From assembly GCA_023376005.1 (NCBI GenBank), contig CM042139.1, positions 143,565,684 through 143,629,683 on the forward strand: a stretch of 64,000 bases of DNA, written 5' to 3'. The notes below the pieces were generated by a model. The model was given only the letters and a program-made list of their open reading frames with translations, was not told the origin of the DNA and ran no database searches. The DNA is from Doryteuthis pealeii (lineage: Eukaryota; Mollusca; Cephalopoda; Myopsida; Loliginidae). Positions 44,680 through 54,177 of the stretch are shown here, one piece after another. The first letter of the stretch is position 1. Every line of letters starts with the position of its first letter. A program made the translations under genes and the position numbers.

Positions 44680-44990
44680 AACATTGTCCTTTGCATCTTT
44701 ATTGTAAAAATTATTTCCAAAGCATATTTATAGTAAAAGAATTACCAATGTATATTATAGTAAGTGTAATTTGCAATGGATTTTTATAGTAAAAACCAGT
44801 GTCTAATGCATACTTATAGTTAAAAATTATTTCTAATACATTTTTATTTCAAAAATCATTTGTAATGCATTTTTATAGTAAAAAATATTTGTCCAATGTA
44901 TTTTTATAGTAAAAATCATATCTAATATATTTTTATAGTAAATATCAATTCAAATTCATTTTCAATGCATTTTTATAATAAAATTATGAT
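44680..44990 (-). repeat. About 33-bp degenerate minisatellite, inverted relative to 24.05 kb
   Basis: About nine units share AATGCATTTTTATAGTAAAAA-T, starting near 44687, 44722, 44753, 44781, 44812, 44847, 44870, 44902 and 44934. The reverse complement of this unit is the repeat at 24040-24262. Both arrays are degenerate, so they are old. Confidence 0.8.
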
Positions 44991-45730
44991 ATTGAAATTT
45001 AAAAAAAATATCTTCTTTAGAATACTCAATATAAATAGTTCATGCTCCTCTATCATATTCATCTATTTGAAATAATTAATTGCAATCAAAAATAAAATGA
45101 TAATTAATATTTGTTGATTTTGTTTCTTTATTCTTGTCAATAACTTAATATGATTCTGGTTTGATAAAAAACCCATTCAATCTGCTTTTAATAAGGATTT
45201 GTGTTTTTGTTTTAGACATGGAATTAATAATTAGGTTAAGAATTAATAAAAGAAGATTCCAATGCAATTAATCAGGCTGAAAGCAGTTGTAAGAACCATA
45301 TTCTAACATCAAACAATAATCAATATGCCTGCAGCAGCCAAGAGTGAGAATGCATGTTTTATATCAGTTTACTTTTTAAAGTAAATAATGGTCCATTGAT
45401 TAATGGTTCGCTTTATTAAGTGGGCTCAAAGTAAGAAAACATTATTTGACTTCAAAGTTCAAAGTTCTTTTTTGGCTAATTCATTACTGGCATGCCTTTA
45501 AACTGACATAAGTCTGATCAATAGATATCTCTCCCTCGTTTTTTTTTTTTACAAAGAAATAATTGATCTCAAATCAAAAGAGAAATGCACTATTAAACCT
45601 TTTATTATAAATGAGCTTAAATGACCTGACAAGACCAGACATAATAAGTTTATTTATTCTATATGTCTGTTCAGTTATGAGGCTCTGGTCAATATCTTTT
45701 TTCAGTTAACTTAATACAAATGCTATTTGA
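44991..45730. other. No gene seen
   Basis: AT-rich DNA with a T-run at 45539-45551. No repeat family or coding signal is recognised. Confidence 0.3.
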
Positions 45731-45737
45731 TATTCTT

Positions 45738-45850
45738 AGTATTTGCTACAGGTAGAGTGTGATACAAGGTCGCAAATATGGGGCATCGAGCAAAGATCAA
45801 ACTCGTTATTCAGTAGTAGTTAGCTAGCTATCCATTACATCATAATAGGA
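45738..45850 (-). mobile_element. SINE E
   Basis: AGTATTTGCTACAGGTAGAGTGTGATACAAGGTCG, AATATGGGGCATCGAGCAAAGATCAAACTCG, TTATTCAGTAGTAG and CTAGCTATCCATTACATCATAATAGGATGCC match the family E layout at 30.3 kb. Confidence 0.7.
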
Positions 45851-46023
45851 TGCCTTATCCTCAGAAGCGTAAAGAAATGATGGAGAAATGTAGTTTCCTC
45901 TAAAGAAGGAATATAAAAACAATATGTACAATTCAACATATTCTTTTGTCAGAGAAAAATGAAATAGAAAAGAAAATGCCCAGAGAAATGACATAAAAAA
46001 GAATGAATGAACATATAAACACG

Positions 46024-46025
<2 letters not shown>

Positions 46026-46066
<41 letters not shown>

Positions 46067-46082
46067 ATATATATATATATAC
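46026..46082. repeat. (TA)n tract
   Basis: A TA run with short ATAATATA interruptions, immediately next to the tail end of SINE A. Confidence 0.92.
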
Positions 46083-46084
46083 AT

Positions 46085-46370
46085 AGACCAACTGCTCCAC
46101 ATAAGTAGGATGTGACACATTGTAAATTTAATGTCAGAGTGTAACAAGTTTGAATTCAGAGTTTTCTTCTCCTAGATTGGTTGCCTAACCAAGATTAAAG
46201 AGCCTAGCCTGCCTTACTATCTATCTATAGCTGGAGGGAGAATATTTGGATTTATGACATTCCCAAGAGTATTAGCACTATTTGAAATGCAAATAGCCTT
46301 GTCCAAGATTTGAACTTGTGGCACCTAGTCCATTTCCTTTGATGATAACCATTAGACTACATGCCTCCAC
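46085..46370 (-). mobile_element. SINE A, near full length
   Basis: Minus-strand order: ACCAACTGCTCCACATAAGTAGG, TGTGACACATTG, TAACAAGTTTGAATTCAGAG, TCTCCTAGATTGGTTGCC, TATAGCTGGAGGGAGAATA, CATTCCCAAGAGTATTAGC, AAATGCAAATAGCC, GTCCAAGATTTGAACTTG and a head ending ATTAGACTACATGCCTCC. Confidence 0.85.
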
Positions 46371-46427
46371 ATCTTCTTATCTGTTGTATAGTGGTTTCTT
46401 CAAACTCACGCTACTCTGACTCGTATA

Positions 46428-46924
46428 TGTTGCGGGTATACAGCGGACATCGTTCCTGACCCCTAGATGATGTATCTAGTAGTCAGCATTTGAACTTCAA
46501 TAACAACAAATACGCGTATACAAAAGATGACTCTTCTTTATTTTCTTCGGTGTGTGGTAGGTGAGTGGCGGGCAGTGAAAATGACACTACGACTACTTAT
46601 GTGGTGGAAGGTGGTGGGCGAGCATCACTGCCCGCTCGACCGTGTCGACGGTCAGACACCTTGTGCTTTCTTCGCCGTCTCTTCGGGTCTCCTCTCTGGG
46701 GTCTGTCCGGGTCTGCTTAAGTACCGACGACTGCCCACACATTCCTTTGTTCCTTGACCGGAAGTCCTTTCCCTTTGTTCAAGTTAGCGTTTGTCCAGAT
46801 GAGTCCTTTGTCACACCTCTTTTGTTATACTAAGATTTCTGTCTCGCCTATCTATTGTCTTCTCAGTTCAATTTTCCTTTGTCTTTTCGACTTCCCGCGC
46901 AAAACAAACAGTCAATCTGCAACA
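46428..46924 (-). mobile_element. Candidate solo LTR (497 bp)
   Basis: The block starts TGTTGCGGG and ends CTGCAACA. It therefore has the TG...CA ends and a perfect 6-bp terminal inversion (TGTTGC/GCAACA) typical of LTRs. It is much more GC-rich than both flanks. AATAAAG on the minus strand near 46535 would fit a poly(A) signal if the LTR reads in that direction. The 5-bp flanks (GTATA and TTATC) are not a clean target duplication. No internal retrovirus-like genes are present on either side, hence solo. Small frames inside it are not genes. Confidence 0.6.
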
Positions 46925-46941
46925 TTATCCTCAGGAGTGTA

Positions 46942-47205
46942 GGTATTTACCCAACCCATTAACCATGGGTAGGGTGTGACACACGATTGCAAGTATGGGC
47001 CATCCAGCAAGGGTCAAACTCGCTATTCAGTAGTAATGAATCTGAGAGACTAACTTGCTAACCATTAGACCCTGATTAGATGCCCATTTATTCAGCTAGT
47101 TTGCCATAAGAAGGATGTGACACAAGGTTGCAAGTATGAGGCATCTAGCTTGGATCCAATTCATTATTCAGTATTTTGTTAAACATTACAGCACAATGAG
47201 AATCC
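46942..47205 (-). mobile_element. Two SINE E copies in tandem
   Basis: The first unit (46942-47082) has GTAGGTATTTACCCAACCCA, ACCATGGGTAGGGTGTGACA, AAGTATGGGCCATCCAGCAA and GTCAAACTCGC, with a head to ACCATTAGACC. The second (about 47083-47205) has GATGTGACACAAGGTTGCAA, GGCATCTAGC and TTCATTATTCAG but is head-truncated. A block after it, CCTATCCTTAGGAGTGTAAA to GAGAAATATAGTTTCC, is also found at 45855-45895. Confidence 0.75.
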
Positions 47206-47264
47206 CTATCCTTAGGAGTGTAAATGAATGGTAGAGAAATATAGTTTCCTTTCATCATCATCAT

Positions 47265-47465
47265 CAGGTCATCCTGGGGGGTTGCCATAAGGGCAAAGAG
47301 GTTGGGACAATCATGTAGGTGCTAGGGATTGACATGACCAGCCAACTAACCAGCCTTCAGAATCTGTCCTTAAGCATCACAGGTTGCTATCCACAGCTAA
47401 CAGGTGGCCCTTGCAGAGGTGCAGGCAGTGTATTCTTCTGTCTCTGCTGACAGGGCATCATTTCA
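47265..47465 (+). repeat. Family B 3' part
   Basis: GGGTTGCCATAAGGGCAAAG, CATGTAGGTGCTAGGGATTGACATGACC, GTCCTTAAGCATCACAGGTTGC, ACAGGTGGCCC, CAGAGGTGCAGGCAGTG and CTCTGCTGACAGGGCAT are the final part of family B. Confidence 0.75.
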
Positions 47466-48760
47466 TTAGAGTCGTGGTGCAGCTATACAGTTGAACTAAC
47501 AGAGCTACTGATTGAAAGAAAAAGAAAACAAGAATTCGTCAAAACTACTTAGGTGAGAAATCACATAATTGCTCTGCTACATTGACTATTGAAGTGGGTT
47601 AGTATACTGTTGATTAGAACAACAACAACTAACTAAGCACAACTGAACTGGTTCCAAAAACAGCTGATATTTATGGAACTCAGGAATACTCCAATCATGC
47701 TTTTGGATGATTCCATTCCTTGAGTCCTGATTGGCTGCTTGGGTTCTCTGATGTTATCATGTTTGATAAATAATCTGGCATTCTGCAGTAGGCTTGGAAC
47801 AAGGTAAAATCCGTATTGAGTTATGGCTTCCTTGTTGCCTTGTCTTGCCAATTTGATGATAATTGGAATTCTTCTACAGCTGTGAAGAGGAGAGTTGTTT
47901 TCATGTTTTATTATCATTGTCCACTAATCATTTATTAATCATAGAGTGATTTCATCTTCATCTGCTTCAGATGTATTCTTCATATTTCCTGGAGAGATTA
48001 TGCAAGTGATGCTGAGGTCATGTGACAGTAGGAAAGTTTATTATCTTTGAGCATCACCTATCAGGTGTAGCCAACTTGTCTGAATAGGTGATACAGTTGG
48101 CTGAAGCAACTCCTATATGGGGAACTAGCCTCTGGCAAAATACATTCTTACAAACGGAAATTGATTAAAAAGAGGCATCAGTCTAGATACCTGGGAGGCA
48201 AATAGAGTGCAACACTCTACTTGGACAATCTGCAAAGCAACATCATTCTTTGAAAATAGACGCGTGTTTAATAAAACACAGAAAAGAGATTTAAACAAAG
48301 ATGAAAAGGTTGAACTTTTAACTTCAAAGTGAAACTGAGAAAATCTTATTTGTGGTCAGCTTTTTCTTGACTGCCTTGCAGTATGGGATGTTTTAGAATG
48401 TGTAAGGATTGTGCTAAAGTCTTCTACTTCTATTGGTGGAATGAAACACTACTAAGAAATAGAAAGAGTTGACAGTTTATTTACCATATAGGTGTCGGTT
48501 TTTATTGAATTTACGTAAGGTCCAGAACAAATCACCTATTTTTGAAAGTATTCAAAGTTTCAATATTTTTGGCTTTTCTGGTAGATTTCATAGATGCCAA
48601 ACAAAGCAATCAATTGTAAGAATTGGCGGAGATATGAGAACTTTTTCACCTATTATAGGCCTCTCTGACTGCTTGTCTACCTCAAGTAATAGCTGAAGTG
48701 AACTGTTACAGGTCATGTGACCACTTAGTACTCAGTTCACTGACCACTCAGCCACAAGGA
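47466..48760. other. No confident gene
   Basis: A 94-codon minus-strand frame (47633-47917) and a 75-codon plus-strand frame (48469-48696) have non-repetitive compositions but no family I can name. Neither shows a convincing splice signal. A short family A-E-free interval like this would be the second place, after 540-637, to look for host exons. Confidence 0.2.
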
Positions 48761-48761
48761 T

Positions 48762-48895
48762 CCCTTTCTTGAGCATTATGGATTGCCACCCATGGCACCC
48801 ATGGCAAACAGGTGGCCCTATTGGGGAAGGGTATTACCTATCTGCAAAGATGCAGTCTGAATATTCTATAGCCCCACCTGATAGAGCACTAAAGA
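48762..48895 (+). repeat. Family B 3' fragment
   Basis: TTGAGCATTATGGATTGCCACCCATGG, CAAACAGGTGGCCCTATTGGGG, TCTGCAAAGATGCAGTCTG and ATTCTATAGCCCCACCTGATAG are colinear with the family's end. Confidence 0.65.
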
Positions 48896-49395
48896 TTTTT
48901 CAGACCATATGATCTTTAGGCACCCCTTTTGCTTTGCTGATTTATAAGTACATTTTTTTCATTTACACCATCAGCATCTGGTTTGTTAAAAGACGATTTT
49001 TAGAGTTTTTTTTTAAATTATAAAACTAATCCCTAACCCTAACCACTAACCCCATCCTGTGAGGATTCAAATTTGAGATTCAACTATAATGAATTTGTGT
49101 GACTACCTTTTTTACTCCCCTCTACTCATTTTTAAATATAGGCAGTTGTAATGAGTAACAACCACCTTCATGTCATTGTGGCAGACATTTTGTAATAGTT
49201 GCTCTAGTTACGCTTATTCTAAATCTATGCTTAGAATTGTTCAGGATTTTGTAAAATGAACATTCGCAGTTATCGTTACAGCACTTTTAACCTCGACTAA
49301 GGGAAACCATTCTCTTAAATTAATCTGACCCTCTAAAGTCAAAATGTAGCCTTTATGTCACATTTTTTAAGTTATACATATTTATGTTATATACA

Positions 49396-49500
49396 CAGGT
49401 GTGTGATGTAATGGTTATCATTGTAAGAAATGGACTCAGCATCACAAGTTCAAATTCTGGATGAGGCTGTTTGCATTTCATATAGCACTAAGTTTTGGTA
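49396..49500 (+). mobile_element. SINE A head fragment
   Basis: GGTGTGTGATGTAATGGTTATC, AAGAAATGGACTCAGC, CAAGTTCAAATTCTGG and GAGGCTGTTTGCATTTCATATAGC. The element stops just after GCACTAA. Confidence 0.75.
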
Positions 49501-50274
49501 ATTAGGCCAGGCTATAGCCCATTTACCAAAACTGTTCTCCATCCTCAATGGTACCTGCATCAGAAAAATAAGATTTTAAAAAGTTTGGCTTCAGGATTAC
49601 CCTTACTGGGCTTTTAACCTGGACTACATTAGTAGCAAATGAAAAGTTATTTTTTTGTTTGTTTTTAGTGTTATCAATGATATATATTTTCTTTCTTAAA
49701 TTTATTTTAACAGGCTGGCATCAAAGCTTTCTTGTTCAGGTTTCTCAATATAAGGAATTTTGGTATGTATGTGTTGTCGTATAACTCCAAAATGAGAGGT
49801 CACTCGGATTCGAAATCTTGCATACACATTAAAACCGTCTAACTAAGAAACATGCCAAATTTGGTTATTGATTTTTTACTGATTAAGGGATATAATTAAT
49901 TAATTAAAAAAAATCAAATGATTTGCAATAATCATGGCATAGCTGCTGCTGCTAATATAAAAAAAATTCCGCTGGCTGCTGCCTGTATCAACAGTAAAAT
50001 GGCGCCGCTGCTGGTAATTTGAAGTTGACAAATGTGTGCCCAAATCGTTTCAGCTCATATCACCGTTTCTCGTGTATCACCGGTCTAATCTTAGAAATAT
50101 TTATTTGGTTAAAAAGAAAAGAAAATAATCTTTCTAAATATGTAATTCATATGTGGTTTTATCGATTGAATTATTTTTTACAGCGAAGTAAAAAAAGCCT
50201 TTTACAAAAATCTAGACATGAGTTAAAAAATGCAAGGTAGTTAAGTTATAATTTATTTGAAGAAACTTAACTTA
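49501..50274. other. No gene seen; GCTGCTG-rich patch
   Basis: CAGCTGCTGC-like words cluster at 49940-49985 and again near 50010 (GGCGCCGCTGCTGG) in AT-rich DNA. Frames are short and unremarkable. Confidence 0.3.
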
Positions 50275-50275
50275 C

Positions 50276-50324
50276 ATTTCATAAATAAGTAAACAAACAG
50301 TGTTTGTTTACTTATTTATGAAAT
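50276..50324. repeat. Perfect palindrome, 23-bp arms, 3-base loop
   Basis: The left arm 50276-50298 (ATTTCATAAATAAGTAAACA then AAC) is exactly the reverse complement of 50302-50324, with loop AGT. The transcript or single strand could form a long hairpin. Confidence 0.95.
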
Positions 50325-50353
50325 TCTTTTACTGTTTGTTAAACAGTAAAAGA
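50325..50353. repeat. Second perfect palindrome, 13-bp arms
   Basis: TCTTTTACTGTTT (50325-50337), loop GTT, then AAACAGTAAAAGA (50341-50353). It abuts the previous palindrome without a gap. Confidence 0.95.
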
Positions 50354-50515
50354 ATAAAGAAATATTTAAATAAATACATAACATACACATAGTTGTTGAA
50401 ATTCTTTTTTATCTTTACATTGTTTTTAGTAACACTTAGCTTAACATTTAAATGTGAAATACAATGTACTGTAATTATTATGATGTTTTAATGCTAAACA
50501 AACATCTCTCTATAT

Positions 50516-50545
50516 TATCGGAAAACCGATAGTAGAATTATCTTC
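50516..50545 (+). repeat. 30-bp word with ATCGG-AAAA-CCGAT hairpin, copy 1
   Basis: Thirty bases starting TATCGGAAAACCGATAGTAG are identical to 50769-50798. The first part forms a 5-bp stem with an AAAA loop. Confidence 0.9.
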
Positions 50546-50768
50546 AATTTAATAGATACTAAAATAATATTAAAGGATATAGATATTGATAAATATAGAT
50601 ACTTAAATGGCTAAAATAATGCCAGGGGAAACCTAGGGCAGTCTTCCTGTAAGGATCCCCATTCTTTTTTTTGTTACCCACCATTCTTATCACTGAGAAA
50701 TTAAGGTAGAAGTTAGCCAGTTAACATGCACTGATGCTCATTGCATGCTTTCTTCCTTGTTGGGAGTA

Positions 50769-50818
50769 TATCGGAAAACCGATAGTAGAATTATCTTCCC
50801 CTATCGCTAGGGGGAAAA
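50769..50818 (+). repeat. 30-bp word copy 2 plus CCCCTA-TCGC-TAGGGG hairpin
   Basis: An exact copy of the word at 50516-50545 is followed at once by CCCCTATCGCTAGGGG, a 6-bp GC-rich stem with a TCGC loop. Confidence 0.9.
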
Positions 50819-51313
50819 TCGCCAACATATGATGTTGGTGGCAAAACCAAACCTGTACACTTATCTGAAGGCTGTCGACCTGATGAGTCACTTTAACAAG
50901 GGCTCCATCCACTGCCCACTTCAAAGGTCAGTTAACCAGGCGAGTCGCTCAAAAAAAGCACTCCACAACACTTTACTTATCCTAAGAATTTTCACCTGGA
51001 GAGTGCCAATTCACCAAAGAACTGTTAATTTCACCTCTGAAGATAAGTCCTGTAGCAAATGCCAACAAATTTGCAGCAATCTTTGTATCTTTGTTTAATA
51101 CATGGGTATAATTTCCATTTGTGTTGTTTGTCTTCTTTCATCTGAAATAATTGCCGACCACTGGGAGAATTAAGAGCTCCCTACGACCCCCGTATTTTCT
51201 CTTAATATAAAAGTTTTTCTAAAAAATTACAATAACAAGTAAATGTATAACAATAATAACAATGATAAAATTTTAAAAGTAAAAATATGAGGTAGTTGAA
51301 TAACTTATATGAA

Positions 51314-51335
51314 GTTTAGTGTTTGAACACTAAAC
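51314..51335. repeat. Perfect palindrome, 10-bp arms
   Basis: GTTTAGTGTT, loop TG, AACACTAAAC. It is the third perfect short palindrome within about 1.1 kb. Confidence 0.9.
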
Positions 51336-51880
51336 ACTAAACAAACATAAAATAAACATGATTCTAATGTATGTAACTAGAATAAGAAAATTTGTTATTT
51401 AATAAAGAATATAATTCTAATAATAAATAAATAGACAGATTTAAAAAAAAATTAAGTCACCACTTAGGTGAAATATTAGGTACCACCAATTTTCCCTGTG
51501 AAATTTACCCCTAGCCTATATTTAACACAATGAAACTTGCATAAAAATTAATATTATCTTTAAAAAACATTTTCCATTCGAAAGAAGCAACATTAAAAAA
51601 ACTGATAATTTAAAAAAAAAATTTCAGCTTACGGAAATAATGATAATTATGATTGAAAAACAATGTTTTCAGTTTTGCCCCGTTAAATCAACTGAAATTT
51701 AACGTAGCCAAAAACAAGTTACGATAAGAGGATTTTTTAAAAATTCTATGAAAAATCAATTAATGGTCTGATTTTCACGAAAATTTCCATAACTATTTAC
51801 CTTTGGATGTAAATATATCTGGAAACACTCGCTGGTGTTTCTAATTTTTTTAGTCCAGTCATTGACCGGGTACTTTAGCT

Positions 51881-51881
51881 A

Positions 51882-51966
<85 letters not shown>
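51881..51966. repeat. (TA)n followed by (TG)n
   Basis: A TA run to about 51925 changes into a GT run to about 51955. The frame 51928-52131 starts inside it. Confidence 0.95.
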
Positions 51967-51967
<1 letters not shown>

Positions 51968-52560
51968 TCATTTCTGTCTTTATCTTTCTGTCTTTAAGTG
52001 TCCTTCTGATTCCTTTTCAGTTCACACCTTCTGATATTAATTTTGGATTTTCTCTTCTGCTTAAGGAACCTATAAGTGTTCTGACCTTTTTCCTAACAAA
52101 AATAACACTTCTGTTTTGTTTGTATAAATGACATTATCAAAATATTAAATTTTGGTAATTATTTGAATATTTTATAATGTCATATTTATTTGTTTGAAGT
52201 GAATTTGTGTCCATATTTGGGCATTTTTTTTCTTTTAATTATATCACTTTATGTTATTCAAATATTTATGAATACCTGTTCTGTATGAGTTGGGTGTCAT
52301 TTTTAACTTAGGGAAAATATCAAGTGTTTTCACCAAACACTGTATTTTGAGAATTTCTCTTTTTCTCTTTATTTGTTTAAGACTTCTGATAATAAACCTG
52401 CAACAATTATGAAGACACACACTAGCATATTCTAAGAAAGAGTCTCTATAAATCACACATTCAGGAATCTATACACATCAACTTTGCATCTCTCTTTTTA
52501 TTTCATAGATTTACACACACACATGTATACATGAATATGAGAAAGTTAATTACACACATG
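51967..52560. other. No gene seen
   Basis: AT-rich DNA. Small frames are unremarkable. Confidence 0.3.

Positions 52561-52561
<1 letters not shown>

Positions 52562-52602
<41 letters not shown>
52562..52602. repeat. (TA)n tract
   Basis: An uninterrupted TA dinucleotide run. Confidence 0.95.
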
Positions 52603-52624
52603 CGCTTTTCTCTTCCTTTTATCA

Positions 52625-52721
52625 TATTATCCTGAAGAAGGTTTTATTTAAACTGAAACATTTGAATGTCGACATTACCACCAATAGTAAACTTGCATCC
52701 AGGGTTTATCTACATTTCTCC

Positions 52722-52802
<81 letters not shown>
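52625..52802 (+). repeat. GAAGAAGG / GAAACATTTG repeat followed by (TA)n
   Basis: ATCCTGAAGAAGGTTTTATT, TGAAACATTTGAATGTCGACATTACCACC, TAGTAAAC and CTACATTTCTCCATG parallel 19964-20050. The copy runs directly into a (TA)n tract at 52725-52800. Confidence 0.65.
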
Positions 52803-52892
52803 AATAAAACCGAAATGCTTTAGCATCAGCTTTCAAAATATCAGTATATGAAACTGTCAAAGTGTCATTGACTTCATGTCCACGCTAACCTA

Positions 52893-52895
<3 letters not shown>

Positions 52896-52940
<45 letters not shown>
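52896..52940. repeat. (TA)n tract at the left border of the foldback
   Basis: A pure TA run that adjoins the left arm of the inverted repeat. Confidence 0.95.
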
Positions 52941-52941
<1 letters not shown>

Positions 52942-53101
52942 ATGGACTCTCCCGTCGATTTTCGACGTATGAGGGTTCATACACACAATGAACTCCCACA
53001 CAGGGATTTGTTTATAGTGGTGAAGGCTTGTGTTGGACCATCCACACTTTTTGGCACAGTCAATAGGAAAGAATTGGTGCATCAAAGGTTGCCACAAACC
53101 C

Positions 53102-53341
53102 AATCAACGACCAACCTCAGGAACTTTGAATTTAGAGTTATCCCTCTCCTAGACTGGTTACCTACCCAAGGCTGAAGAGCCCAGTCTGCCCTACTATTTA
53201 ACCCATAGCTGGAGGGAGAATATATGGATTCATACCTTTCCCAAGGGTATTAGCATTATGTGAAATGTAAACAGCCCTGTCCATGATTTGAACTCGGGTC
53301 GACAAATCCTTTTCCTTCGACTCTAACCATTACACCACACG
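53102..53341 (-). mobile_element. SINE A inside the foldback
   Basis: GGAACTTTGAATTTAGAGTTATCC, CTCCTAGACTGGTTACC, ACCCATAGCTGGAGGGAGAATA, TTCCCAAGGGTATTAGC, TGTGAAATGTAAACAGCCC, GATTTGAACTCGGGTCGAC and CATTACACCACACGC. The last 83 bases also occur at 54240-54324. Confidence 0.85.
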
Positions 53342-53417
53342 CTAGTGGTTAGAGTCATGGAAAATGGACTCGTCGATTCGAGTTCAATTCCTAGACGAAG
53401 CTGTTGGCATTTCACAA
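53342..53417 (+). mobile_element. SINE A head, head-to-head with the previous copy
   Basis: CTAGTGGTTAGAGTCATGGAAAATGGACTCGTCGATTCGAGTTCAATTCCTAGACGAAG and TTGGCATTTCACA. It is cut where the right arm of the foldback begins. Confidence 0.85.
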
Positions 53418-53533
53418 TGCCAAAAAGTGTGGATGGTCCAACACAAGCCTTCACCACTATAAACAAATCCCTGTGTGGGAGTTCATTGTGTGTATGAACC
53501 CTCATACGTCGAAAATCGACGGAGAGTCCATTA

Positions 53534-53570
53534 TTATATATATATATATATATAAATATATATATAATTG
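53534..53570. repeat. (TA)n tract at the right border of the foldback
   Basis: A TA run with an AAATATA interruption. Confidence 0.92.
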
Positions 53571-53670
53571 TCAATTTAAATTCAGTTACATAATTGCACA
53601 CAACCTTCTCTTGATATATAGGTATGTGTGTTTTATTATAGAGTAAAAAATATATCCCAGTTCAGCAAAT

Positions 53671-54155
53671 CACACACACACACCCATACATTACCATGTT
53701 GCACTGACAGCATGGATTCCCATGACTCTGTTGCGATCTGTCCCTATTGGTCATATATCCAGGTAGATCTTCTGCACAGAGAAGATCGATGTAGGTTTTT
53801 CCTGATCAGTTTACACTGGTGTGTCCATTTATAGGTATACACAGGAAAGTATGTCTTGTTTGTCTTACTTGGATGGTTTGTGTGATAGGGGTAAGTGGCC
53901 ATACAGCTTTTTGTGGGGTGCTGCTTCCAAGATTTGTTCAAGACAGCATGCAGTATTCTTGTGTACTTCCCATCTAACCTTTTCTCTAAGCATTTCAACA
54001 GAGTCCAAGTGGTGCAACCATACAGTAGCATTGGGTCAGCTGAAGCTTGGTAGAATTGTCTTTTTATCTTATCAGATAGATCAGATATCCACAGGATCAA
54101 TAATCTATAGCAGTCCATGCCTTTTGTATGCATATATTCACATTGCTTTCTGAAG
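53671..54155 (-). pseudogene. Non-LTR reverse transcriptase C-terminal region and 3' end
   Basis: The minus-strand frame 53744-54286 carries, from about residue 70, the words LSDKIKRQFYQASADPMLLY, GCTTWTLLKCLEKRLDGKYT, RILHAVLNKSWKQHP, MATYPYHTNHPSKTNK and a KLIRKNLHRSSLC-type end. The other fragments share these. The first part of that frame is SINE A, so the start codon is meaningless. Further 3', on the plus strand, AGCATGGATTCCCATGACTC marks the C-terminal end. A (CA)n run at 53671-53685 lies just beyond, as is common for short-tailed non-LTR elements. Everything upstream, including the catalytic core, is absent. Confidence 0.8.
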
Positions 54156-54177
54156 ATGAGATATATATATATATATA

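Larger units (their letters stand above)
50546..51885 (+). mobile_element. Possible Helitron-like element ending at 51880
   Basis: The phrase ATTGACCGGGTACTTTAGCTAGT at 51860-51882 resembles the 3' terminus of many animal Helitrons: a small GC hairpin shortly before CTRRT (here CTAGT), followed by an AT target. The 5' limit is unclear. The word at 50516 or the region near 49.7 kb are possible starts. No Rep/helicase frame is seen, so it would be non-autonomous. Frames 50721-50924 and 50829-51098 overlap on opposite strands and are unassigned. Confidence 0.35.
52938..53537. repeat. Foldback (inverted repeat) structure of about 600 bp
   Basis: The left arm 52938-53056 (AATAATGGACTCTCCCGTCG to ACTTTTTGGCA) is nearly the exact reverse complement of the right arm 53417-53537. 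Both arms end in (TA)n on the outside. Inside, the SINE A piece on the minus strand (53100-53341) meets a SINE A head on the plus strand (53342-53417), extending the symmetry. The left half has an extra part (53057-53258) with no partner on the right. Because of the symmetry the same 34-residue peptide (VDFRRMRVHTHNELPHRDLF and onward) appears as a frame on both strands. That is not evidence of a gene. Confidence 0.93.

Noticed and set aside
49030..49055. Telomere-like CCCTAACCCTAACC
   Set aside because: Only two units occur within ordinary AT-rich DNA. That is too short to call an interstitial telomeric array.
50870..50910. Hammerhead ribozyme, suggested by CTGATGAGTC
   Set aside because: No stem II closing sequence followed by GAAA is present at the required distance, so the core is incomplete.
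52942..53601. A conserved peptide (VDFRRMRVHTHNELPHRDLF) found on both strands as a gene family
   Set aside because: The two frames are the two arms of one inverted repeat. The apparent conservation is the palindrome itself.
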